From Physocladia obscura (lineage: Eukaryota; Chytridiomycota; Chytridiomycetes; Chytridiales; Chytriomycetaceae), in NCBI GenBank assembly GCA_027596945.1, contig JADGJH010000369.1, positions 7,313 through 20,032 of the forward strand: a stretch of DNA of 12,720 bases. Reading direction: 5' to 3'. Positions 1-8,569 of this stretch are shown piece by piece; position 1 is the stretch's first letter; the number at the start of each line of letters is the position of its first letter. A program made the translations under genes and the position numbers. A model generated the notes under the pieces. That model was not told the origin of the DNA. It saw only the letters and a program-made list of their open reading frames with translations, and ran no database searches.

Positions 1-73
1 AAAAAAAAAAAAAAAATAGAAAACAGAAATCAACTTATCGCATTTTTAATTTGTGATTTATTATTTTTTGCAG
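1..73 (+). other. 3' part of an intron upstream of the first ankyrin gene
   Basis: The window opens with a 16-nt A run. The A/T-rich sequence that follows ends in a pyrimidine tract and the acceptor TTTTTTGCAG at 64-73. The ankyrin frame that follows has no in-frame ATG until about position 468, deep inside the conserved region, and the ATG at 95 is in another frame and stops within a few codons. The start must therefore lie in an exon upstream. No donor can be assigned inside the window. Confidence 0.6.
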
Positions 74-1566
74 ACAAGGACGAAACTAGCAAAAATGTGT
101 GGAATAGCATAACTTTGCCACCAGAAATCAAGCAACAGATACTTTTGTATATTCCAGTCACAGAATACCTCTATGATATCCTGCTCGCTATACGCGACGT
201 CTTTTCTGACTTCGTATCTGACTACCAGTTTGCAACTCTTCACACAAAAATTCATTGTAGTAAATTGGGCCGTCATAAGCCGTACATTCCTGCAAAATTG
301 CCATCTGCATACGTCGCCGCGCTTCTTGTAGTTTACAAAGAAACAGCTGTCGCACGAGCTTGGTGGCGCCATAATCTTTTCAAATCGGAGCCTGTCATTC
401 ATATATTACTCTCAAACAACAACATCCAAGGATTTCCAGTCGACGTGTACAATAATCCACTGATTATGGCGTCCGAAAGACGGTTTTCAAATTTGGTGTC
501 TTTGATGCTTTCATATCCTATCTTGGTTGATCCTACGATTCATGACAACGCCGCTTTTCGAGCTGCTGCAACTAACGGAAGCACAAATATTGTCGAGCTA
601 CTGTTGAAAGACCCCCGCGTGTCGCCCAGTGCTTTGAATAACGCGGCATTGAGTGTTGCGCTGCGTCACCGACGTATTGAAATAGCGCTGCTAATTTTTC
701 AAGACACGCGGTTCGACTTTCACGCCGGCGAGCCTCTGGTTGTTGCAGCAACAACAGGGAACTTGAACATTGTCAAAATGCTCTTGGGTCGAATGGATCC
801 TGCTGTACAAGGACCAAAGGCTTTGAAGCAAGCGTTACTTGAATTTTTGGACTCGTTCAATAATTTTTTGTTAAAGCAGTCATTTTCAGTTCCGGTATTA
901 ATTGATAAAATGCGGGCTGATTATCGCGCTGCTTTGATTGAGATTTTGATTGCAGATCCACGTATTGAAACTCGCAGCGCGATTTTGGCGGCTCAGCATC
1001 CAGCATTTGTGGTTTGGGCTAAATATTTGAACCAGATTTTGTTGGCAGAATCAAGCAACCTATTTTTAAGTCAATTTGCAGAACTTGCCTTAGATTATGC
1101 TATTGAGTCTGAGAAGCATGAAATTGTGAGCTCTTTGTTAGAGAATGAGAGTGTTTGCTGTTTAGCAAATGGAAAAGCATTACAATGGGTAGTTGAGCAT
1201 GGTTCAGGGACTCTATTTGAGCGCATTCTCCAAATTTCTGAAACCTTGAACCTGAATGTAGCCGCGTTTTCTATTGTGCAATCAGCATTTGCTAAGTCCC
1301 GTTTTGAACTTGGTCAATTGATTTTCGAAGACGTTCGATGCCCGCAGATTGTTAAAAGCTTGTTTCAAAACAGATTTGACTCTGATACACCGAATAATAT
1401 TGCATTTGATTCTGGTGAAGCCCTTTTTTCCTTTTTCCTTTTCAAATTTAAATTTCTGTTCGTGCTTGTTTATTTCTGAACATAATTTTCAGATTGCGAT
1501 GACTTCGTGCTTGATGATACTGATGTGGAGGATGGTGATGATAACGAAGAGAGCGAAGCTGAATGA
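74..1566 (+). CDS. F-box-like/ankyrin repeat protein, 5' end outside window
   Basis: This is the 3' part of a gene with exons 74-1414 and 1493-1566, separated by a 78-nt phase-1 intron (GTGAAG...TTTTCAG). About 470 codons are visible. Near the N-terminus (nt about 115-205) lies an F-box-like segment, LPPEIKQQILLYIPVT. Degenerate ankyrin repeats follow at about nt 415-830 and 1075-1380, with cores such as AAATNGSTNIVELLL and VVAATTGNLNIVKMLL. The last exon encodes an acidic tail rich in Asp and Glu. Reading through the intron gives a hydrophobic Phe/Leu tail and an early stop at 1479, unlike the paralog at 3337-4799; splicing restores the matching tail. F-box proteins usually bind Skp1 in SCF ubiquitin ligases and ankyrins bind partner proteins; the target is unknown. 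The upstream part may be a pseudokinase as in the paralog, but it lies outside the window. Confidence 0.8.
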
Positions 1567-1883
1567 TTTTAAAAAGTAAAAATAAATAAAAATTAAAAGA
1601 CATAATTTTTAATTAACAATTCTGGAGGTAATGTAGGCCAAAGCAAAAACTTGGAACTACGACGAAATCTTACAAGACTCCATGTCAATAAAGGTCAATA
1701 CATGTCATAATTATTCACCCCTCCTTATTTTGGCTTTTCAGCAGACGCAGGAAATACCGCGTAAATGGTTTTCAATGACACGCACTCCGTAACCCCAAAT
1801 GTTCGAGTATTAACTTTACGTGTTTCCTCTTTTTTTGTTTTTATTTTTTTGTTTGTGGGGTAGCACTAATCCCTTGGTTAAGA
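1567..1883. promoter_or_regulatory. Intergenic region: 3' UTR of ankyrin gene 1 and promoter of the pseudokinase-ankyrin gene
   Basis: The stop at 1564-1566 is followed by overlapping AATAAA signals at 1581-1590, a likely polyadenylation signal. Further on, three imperfect 10-nt direct repeats sit at 1681-1710 (catgtcaata / aaggtcaata / catgtcataa). A T-rich pyrimidine tract spans about 1823-1854, which is common in fungal core promoters, and ends near the ATG at 1884. No convincing TATA box or coding potential is seen. Confidence 0.5.
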
Positions 1884-4799
1884 ATGCATCAAGAAATACA
1901 CGACGTAGCTAATTTAGCATCGAAGATTGCACAAGAATTTTGCGTGGGGCAAATGACAGTAATTGCGATGGCAAATGCACTGGAATACTTGGCATACATC
2001 GCCGAATATGCTGGCAAAATACCAATCACAGCCGCGACCAGTCTGCGCCAAGTTTCACATTTGGTTTATCTGTTTGTAAAAACAATGCGAGACGAAACAG
2101 CGCTGGGCCAGTCTTCAGTGCTCCGAAAACGGCTCGAAATCGCGAAATATATCAGTGACCAAATCGCAATCGCATTTGAAACAATTGACACAAACAGCAC
2201 AAATGTTGGTACAATAATTAATCAAGATTTGACCAATGCAATCTCGCTTGATATTTCTGAGTTTGACAAGGGAACAGACAATGCTGGTTTCTTTGAATAC
2301 CCATGGAAACCAGGCGTTTGTACTCTAAAAATTGCCGAAGAAGCAGATATTTTGTTCTCTAATATCACTGCGAGGACTGCAGATGGTTTCTTTGAAGCCA
2401 TTTCTGTTAAAATACATTTTATTGGACGTATTCCTAGTGAATCTCGTTTGATCGCAAAATCTCGAGTTTTTACTCATCCAGCCATTTATTCTCCATCATG
2501 TATTTGTCTCAATACCACATCACCTTTTGTGGCTTTCGATGCTTCGATTCGGAGCATGAAATCATTTTTGCATTCCCAGAGCCAATCACTTCATTTCAAC
2601 AGCTTTAAACACCAAATTGTCAAAGAATTGGCGACTGGACTCGCGCACATGCATTCCCTTGGTTTTTCGCATGGAAATATCAAACTTGAAAACACAGGAA
2701 TTGGTGAGCAACAAAAAAAAAAAAAAGATAACCAAAAAACGCGCATCACACAGAAAATGAAAACATAATAATTAGGAGCCGATGGTTTTGCGAAATTGAT
2801 TGATTTCGGGGCCGAAACGTTGAACCGATCGATGTCGCAGGAAAACGAATTACTGTGGAAGTCATCGAAAATTTCCAACGTGTTTGCAGCAGACGCTCTA
2901 TCCTTTGCAATCACTGCGTTCGAGATTTTATCGGGACGCCCTGCTATTTACCCGTTGAAAAAAAGCAATTCAGGAAATGTGATATATGATAAAATCAAAA
3001 CTGACTTTGATTTCAATTTTATTGATCCCACTTTGCGTAAGATTCTCATTGAATGCTGGCAAAGTACTCCTTCAGCTGATTATTCAGTTATGAAAATTTG
3101 GGGAAAGTTGAAAAATTCACAGGAAAATATTCTTCCAATGTGAGATTTCTGTTTTTTGTTTGGTTGAAAAATATTTTTTGATTATTTTCTAGTGAAATAG
3201 GACCCGAATCTGTGTATATGCGTAATTTCTTGTCTGTAAAGTCAATCGACGGAAATGAAGACGTCGTTTTAGGAAGTTCCGGTATTATTTGTTTGATCAG
3301 CCACAACCAAACTAATTTAAAAAAAACGAATTACAGTTCTATACTTGAAACCCAACGTATGGAAAACCATATTTCTGCCATCAGAAATCAAGCAAAGAAT
3401 ACTGCTGTATATTCCAGTAACCAGCTGCATTTGTGATATAATGCTTGCCATAAGTGGCGTTTTTGAAATAATTTCTGATCATCATTTTGCCATTCGTCAC
3501 ATACAAACACGCTGTTTCCAGTTTCTGGATTGGCACAGTATTCCAGAAAACTTACCAGCATCGTACGTGGCTGCTTTCTTCATAATATACGAAGAAAGAT
3601 TTTCTGCAAGCTGGTGGCATTATAATCTTGCAAAATCAGAACCTGTCCTACGTGTTTTACTTGCAGATAATCACACTCAATTCATGATAGCTAAAAAACT
3701 CAGCAAACTACTGATAATGGCATCTGAACGAGGTTTCGTTCATATAGTAGCATTAATTCTGTCGTACAATAATCTTGTTGATCCTTCCGCGCAAGACGAA
3801 GCTGCACTCCGCTATGCGACAATTAACGGAAATACCGAAATCGTAAAATTGTTGCTTCATGATCCGCGTGTTTATCCAAGTGCATTAAATAATAAGTCAC
3901 TCATTAATGCGCTAAGAAAAAATCACATTGATATTGCGTTATTGATTATTCAAGATCCGCGTTGTGATCTTTACACCGGCGAGCCAATGGTTCTTGCAGC
4001 GCAAAATAGACAATCTGAAATTGTTCGCATGTTTTTGGCCCGGATGGATCCATCAGTACAGGGTGCCAAGGCTTTAGAGAAGTTGCTAGAAAACTCACTG
4101 AACTTTTATAGGTGTTCAATTTATTCTCCTTCTCATATTCAAAATATCTCAGATTTCAGTCGTATTGGTTTGATTTCATTCTTGATTTCAGATCCACGTA
4201 TAAATTCTCAAAAAGTAATTGCGGAGGTTGAAAATCCGGAATTGCTGCTTTTGGCTGTATATTTGGATCAAGTTGAGATTTTAAAGATAATGATACAGTC
4301 TTGTATGTTGCTTTCAAATCAATATGCTGAGCGCGCCTTGAATTACGCTGTTGACTCTGGAAAAAATGAAGTTGTGAGACTTTTGTTGCAGAGTGATAGC
4401 ATTTGCCGTAAGGCCAATGCCAAAGTATTACAATGGGCAGTTGAAAATGATTCTGGCAATGCGATTGAGCGTATTCTTCGAATATCTGAAGCTATTAACT
4501 TTGAAGTTGATGCATTTTTGGTATTGCAATTTGCGTTGGAAAAATCGCGCTTATTAGTTGGACAATTGATTTTGGATGATGCTCGCTGCCCTCAAGTTGT
4601 TCGAAACTTATTTCAACACAAATTTGACGCTGAGGCTCAGCATAGCGGCTCATGTGAGTCTGGTAAGTTGATTAACATTTTCGGTTTTTCTAATAGAAGT
4701 ACTTATATTGCAGATGGCAGCGATTTTATGTTTGATGAGGATGATGATGATAATTATATGAACGAAAATAGTGGTGAAGAAGAAAGTGAAACAGAATGA
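1884..4799 (+). CDS. Predicted helical bundle / TKL-like pseudokinase / F-box-like / ankyrin fusion protein
   Basis: Proposed exons are 1884-2703, 2776-3139, 3193-3281, 3337-4662 and 4714-4799 (894 aa), with introns of 72, 53, 55 and 51 nt. All have GT-AG ends and compatible phases (1, 2, 1, 1); ACTAAT lies in intron 3 and CTAAT in intron 4. Residues 1-110 look like four amphipathic helices. Residues about 130-395 resemble a tyrosine-kinase-like fold: VKI with K176 as the beta3 lysine candidate, SHGNIKLEN with N265 where the HRD catalytic Asp belongs, LIDFG with D283 kept, an ALSFAITAFEILSGRP helix (the usual DVWSFG region), and ECW near the end. No glycine loop is evident. After a 30-residue linker come an F-box-like segment (LPSEIKQRILLYIPVT), degenerate ankyrin repeats and an acidic tail. 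It is probably non-catalytic. Without intron 2 splicing the kinase part would stop at 3143; the ankyrin exon has no ATG start of its own. Confidence 0.65.
2704..2775 (+). other. Phase-1 intron inside the pseudokinase domain
   Basis: The 72-nt intron has donor GTGAGC and acceptor AATTAG and contains a 14-nt A run. Its removal joins HGNIKLENTGIG to a segment ending LIDFG, restoring the normal spacing between kinase catalytic loop and DFG motif. Without splicing the frame ends in stop codons at about 2766. Confidence is high because the two halves of one domain lie on either side. Confidence 0.85.
3140..3336 (+). other. Two introns and a small linker exon joining pseudokinase and ankyrin modules
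   Basis: The 53-nt intron 3140-3192 (GTGAGA...TTTTCTAG) removes the TGA that would end the kinase frame. The 89-nt exon 3193-3281 stays open in the kinase frame. The 55-nt intron 3282-3336 (GTATTA...AATTACAG) has an ACTAAT branch-site match about 20 nt before its AG. The exon ends in phase 1, exactly the phase needed by the ankyrin exon. An alternative is a separate ankyrin gene starting at the ATG at 3218 within this exon. Confidence 0.6.
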
Positions 4800-4902
4800 T
4801 GTTATGTGGAATAAGCCCTATGTCAAGGACTTTCAATTCTTGTTATGATTTCCAATCATGACAATTTTATAAAAAAACGCAACTCAGCAAAGAAAAGAAA
4901 AA
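4800..4902 (+). promoter_or_regulatory. Short intergenic promoter of the dehydrogenase gene
   Basis: Only 103 nt separate the ankyrin stop from the next ATG. A CCAAT motif lies at 4852-4856 inside a 6-bp perfect inverted repeat with a 3-nt loop (4845-4859, ATGATT/AATCAT). A TATA-like TATAAAAAAA follows at 4868-4877, with an A/G-rich leader to the ATG. CCAAT and TATA order and spacing are reasonable for a fungal promoter; function is inferred. Confidence 0.4.
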
Positions 4903-5680
4903 ATGACAAAAACTGTAGTTATAACCGGAACAAGCCGTGGAATCGGCCGAGCACTCGCAGAAAATTATGTTAAACAAGGCTGGACAGTGTTTGCAACAGC
5001 ACGCATTCTTTCTACAATCGAATCAACACTTCCTCCAAATGCAAAGAAACACTCGTTGGACGTGACATCCGAAACATCAATCGCATCATTTGTGGAAGCA
5101 ATCGGATCAAAAACGCCTGTCCATTTGCTCATCAATAACGCCGGGACGCTTCCGCCTCCAAAACCTTTCGAAAGTATTGGAAAGCAGGAAATGATGGACG
5201 CGTTTGAAGTGAATGCCGTGGGACCAGTTCTAGTAACGCAGGCATTGTATGAGAATTTGAAGCTTGGGGCAGCTGTGGCTGCTGGTGGGAACGGTGTTGG
5301 AGGAGTGGTGGCAAACTTGTCGTCGATTTTGGCGTCGATTGAGAAGAACATGACCGGAAGTTATCACGCATGCAGAGCAAGTAAAGCTGCAAATAATAGC
5401 TTTTCAAAGTCGTTGGCGTAAGTTAGCGCCTTTTTTGTTTTTTTACAATTTCTCTATAACAATCTGTTTGAAAAAAAGATTCGATCTGAAACCAAATGGA
5501 ATATCCATACTCCAATTTCACCCTGGATACGTCAAGACAGATATGTCACCACAAGGAATCGTTTCACCACAGAGATCTGCAGAAGGAATCGCTAAAGTGA
5601 TTGACCAGGCATTTACTGATACTGCATTCAACATGACTGGACAATTTTTCGACTTTCAAGGAAAAAAATTACCGTGGTAA
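4903..5680 (+). CDS. Short-chain dehydrogenase/reductase, C-factor/sniffer type, with Tyr-to-Cys active site
   Basis: Exons 4903-5417 and 5479-5680 encode 238 aa, a usual length for this class. The Rossmann cofactor motif TGTSRGIG is at residues 8-15, favouring NAD(P)H binding, LINNAG follows, and Ser140/141 fit the active-site serine. The family's Y-R-A-S-K catalytic motif reads C-R-A-S-K, with Cys157 where the proton-donating Tyr belongs and Lys161 kept; Tyr154 lies just before it. The C-terminal half has HPGYVKTDM, and the protein ends FFDFQGKKLPW, typical of the C-factor group. The 61-nt intron (GTAAGT...AAAAAAAG) is phase 2 and has an unusual purine-rich acceptor; splicing gives SLA-F-DLKPNGI, matching relatives. 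The substrate is unknown and activity may be reduced. AATAAA at 5694-5699 is a likely polyadenylation signal. Confidence 0.9.
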
Positions 5681-5890
5681 CCGAAATATTTACAATAAAA
5701 TATGACAATCAAAAATTTTGTTGTTTACTCTTTTTTTTCTAAATGCTATTACTGCACCTGTGGCCAAACTCCAATATTCTAATTCTTTAGAGCCAATACT
5801 TACAATTAAAAATTATGTGTAAGTAATATAAAGCATCGCTAGCTTTATCAATAGACAGTATGTTAAAAGATAGAAATATATGCATCAAAT
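5681..5890. other. Convergent intergenic region
   Basis: This 210-nt A/T-rich stretch lies between the dehydrogenase stop and the TIR-TPR stop on the opposite strand. It contains AATAAA for the plus-strand gene (5694-5699). For the minus-strand gene the only visible AATAAA overlaps its stop codon (5890-5895). No ORF or RNA structure is evident. Confidence 0.6.
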
Positions 5891-8529
5891 TTATTGTTTT
5901 TCAGATTCGTGACTTTCCAGTCTTTGAATTAATTGCTTTCTGAATTCTCGAACTTTTTCAAGTTCTTGGATGCGTTTAATCGCCACTGCATGTGACTTAT
6001 CAAGAACAGCCAAAGTTTTTTCTATACAGAGTGATAGCATTTCCTCCGACTCTTGATATCGCCTTGTCTTAAAATAAAAATCAGCAAAGGCTTGCATCAC
6101 GTGAAGGGAACTCAAATGCGAGTCTCCATGAACTTTTCTCATTCCGTCAAGCGCTTCTTTATACATATTTTCAGCTTCATCATACTTTTCCAGGGACTGG
6201 TAAATTAATGCAAGATTAAAAATAGACGTCAACGTATTAGGATGTGATTCGGTTATTGTTTTTCTAAATCCTGCCACGCATTCGACCATTAGCAGTTCCG
6301 CCTCGCTGAATTTTTTCATTTTCCGATACAGAAGAGACAATTGATTCATTGCAACTAAAGTGTTACTATTCATGCTTCCAATAAATTGCCTTTTGAAATT
6401 AAAAGATCTTACAAGAAGCGGTTCCGCCTCTGCTAGTTTATCTTGATATAAAAAACAAGATCCTAAAAGTACTTCAAGTGAGTCAGTAATTGTATGAGCT
6501 TCTCCGATTCCCTTTTTGCAGATTTCAATACTTTCACTCAAGATTCTTTCGCATTCTTCATAATTCTCCAGTTTAATCAAAAGATTTCCAAGTTCAAGCT
6601 GAGCACCCAACGTTTCGGGATGAACAGGGCCAAGCAATCGACAAAACCCATCTATAGCTTCGACAACCATTTCTTTTGCTTCGTTGTATTTTCCTTGATA
6701 TCGATATGCTGTCGCCAATCTACTCATATAAATATACTTTTTGCGTGAATCAGCGTTGATTTGCTTTACTCCATTCAAAGCCAAAAGATACAGCTCTTCC
6801 GCTTTTTTGTAATCAGCAGTATTTTGATATACTGCAGCAATGTTACCAAGTGCTTCAATATATTCTTCGGTGCTTTTTCCTGAGGTATTTATTTTAATAC
6901 AATTTTCTGACAGGTTTTTCGATTCATCAAACTTTTCTAAAGAGTTAAGGAATGCCGCCAAATTGTTCATTGCCTGCAATGTTTGTTTATGTGTATCTCC
7001 AAAAACCAATTTGCATGTTTCATATGCACGAGAAAAATATTGTTCAGCAGCATTGCTACTGCCATTTTCATAATGAAAATTTCCCAAAGCAGCAAGCCAG
7101 GCACATTTTTCTTCATTGCTTGACGCTTTTGCAAGTTTACTTTCTGACAAGTTTACAATCCAGTTGAAAAAGGTGGAAAATACAAGTTGATCGAGTTTTG
7201 AAAAACCAATACTTCTGCGAATCACATTAAAAATTTCATCTTGATCGCTTTGATGTTGACAATGACTGACTTCGCTGTTCGAGTATTTCAAAATCTCGTA
7301 AAAGGTCAAGTTATCTGCCATTATACTTTCTATGAAAGTTTCTTGCTCATTGGGCGGTAAAGCAACGTAAAATTTGGAATTGGATTTAACTGATGCATAA
7401 ATTTCGTACACACACCATGCTCGTTTCAGTGGAAGTGGGTCAGACCAGGGGAGCATTACAAGCACGAGATTACCAATTTTCGCAATAGTTTGCTGGAATG
7501 TATAAGCCAGCCATTCGAACGACTTTTCATTGAAATCATGCTGTGAGGTTGAGAATATATCAAGCCAGATGAATGTTTTGTCGGGATTCAAATTTTGCTC
7601 ACGAATGAATGATTCGATTGAATGTAGAAGATCTCTAAATTTGAACTCCCATGCATGTGAAAAAAAAAAAGTTGCCTCCTTAACGAGATTATTATAAATA
7701 GGATCATTTTGAAGCTGTTCAACCAACGAAAGTCTGGTTTCACATGTCATCGGTAATATAAACGATTGGCAAACTTCAGTGGTAGTTAGTCCTTCAACAG
7801 CATCGGTACCTCCCCAGCTCTTCAAAATGATTAAAATCGCTGTAAATGAAAGTGCCATGGTCGAAATCTTGTGTTTTTACTTTAATATTCAGAATATTGC
7901 ATTTTTCATTACCTCTTCATGAGATACATTGTGATCGGGCACAAAAATTGTAGTTTCCTACATTTCAATATCATTATTTGAGCCTCATTCAATTCGAATA
8001 CAAATCCCACTTACTGCAAACACTTGCATACCATCCTCGCTTTTCAAGTCCGAGAATTTATTATTTGACATCAAATCTTTTATACTTGACATCGAGTTTC
8101 TTTATATGATATGTTATATTTGATATATGTCAAACAGTAAATGACTCACTGTTTTATTTGCGAAGAATTTTCGGTATGAGGGTTTATGCCAGTGTTTGAA
8201 CTGAAATGAAATTGGTCAGTGTAAAATTTTTAAAAATTGCCCATTAATCACCTATAGCTGGTCATAAGCACAGATTTCTGTGGAATTACTTTCATTTCAG
8301 CGTCATTCTGATTGAGAGAATCGAAAAGAGCTGATGGAGCAATGTCTTTGCGTCCTGAGCCGTGTTCATTTTCAACAACAGATGATAGGACTGGATTTGG
8401 TTCATCGTCCAAGATTTCCAGCGCATTGTTCGAAATTACAGCCGGAAACGAGACGTTTAACCTCGACGCATCGTTGTAATGATGGTCGAAAAGCTGCTTC
8501 ACCTTTTGCAAAAATTTTTGAAAACTCAT
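5891..8529 (-). CDS. TIR-like domain plus kinesin-light-chain-type TPR repeat protein
   Basis: The secure part is 7858-5891 (655 aa, ATG at 7858). A spliced model adds exons 8529-8252, 8200-8150, 8099-8015, 7957-7913 and 7867-5891 (811 aa); all four GT-AG introns (51, 50, 57, 45 nt) keep phase (2, 2, 0, 0). The added 156 residues are Ser/Asn-rich and probably disordered. The TIR-like domain (short-model residues about 23-170) shows FFFSHAW at 64-70, FIWLDIF at 96-102, VLVMLPW at 132-138 and RAWCVYEI at 146-153. The last resembles the WCxxEL motif that holds the catalytic Glu of NADase TIRs, making E152 the candidate. From about 253 to 625 run eight or nine TPRs of about 42 residues with GxxHPxTL-type spacers. 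The likely role is a cytosolic scaffold or sensor; the ligand is unknown and enzyme activity is unproven. No NB-ARC or NACHT domain is present. Confidence 0.8.
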
Positions 8530-8569
8530 GGATTTGAATAAAATTAAAAACTTTATTTTCCAAGCTTTT

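Noticed and set aside
95..112. ATG at 95 as start of ankyrin gene 1
   Set aside because: It is out of frame with the ankyrin protein and reaches TAA after a few codons. The paralog shows the frame continues from a splice acceptor.
61..402. Minus-strand open frame opposite ankyrin gene 1
   Set aside because: It lies antisense to conserved F-box-like/ankyrin codons, has no family features and is a reading-frame shadow.
703..725. GGTTCGA-like tRNA B-box in ankyrin gene 1
   Set aside because: No matching A-box, acceptor stem or cloverleaf could be found, and it lies inside coding sequence.
1349..1479. Phe-rich C-terminus of ankyrin gene 1 ending at 1479
   Set aside because: The hydrophobic stretch is translated intron. 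Removing 1415-1492 gives an acidic tail matching the paralog.
2709..2725. A-rich run as a reverse-transcribed poly(A) tail or retroelement end
   Set aside because: It lies inside a well-supported intron, with no target-site duplication or retroelement coding sequence nearby.
3345..3347. TTG or other non-ATG start for ankyrin copy 2, and GTG at 97 for copy 1
   Set aside because: Eukaryotic initiation is normally at ATG. Both frames continue upstream to a matching phase-1 acceptor, so splicing explains them better.
4965..5407. Two minus-strand open frames opposite the dehydrogenase
   Set aside because: The plus strand holds all SDR motifs. The antisense frames are low-complexity Ser/Pro/Gln shadows.
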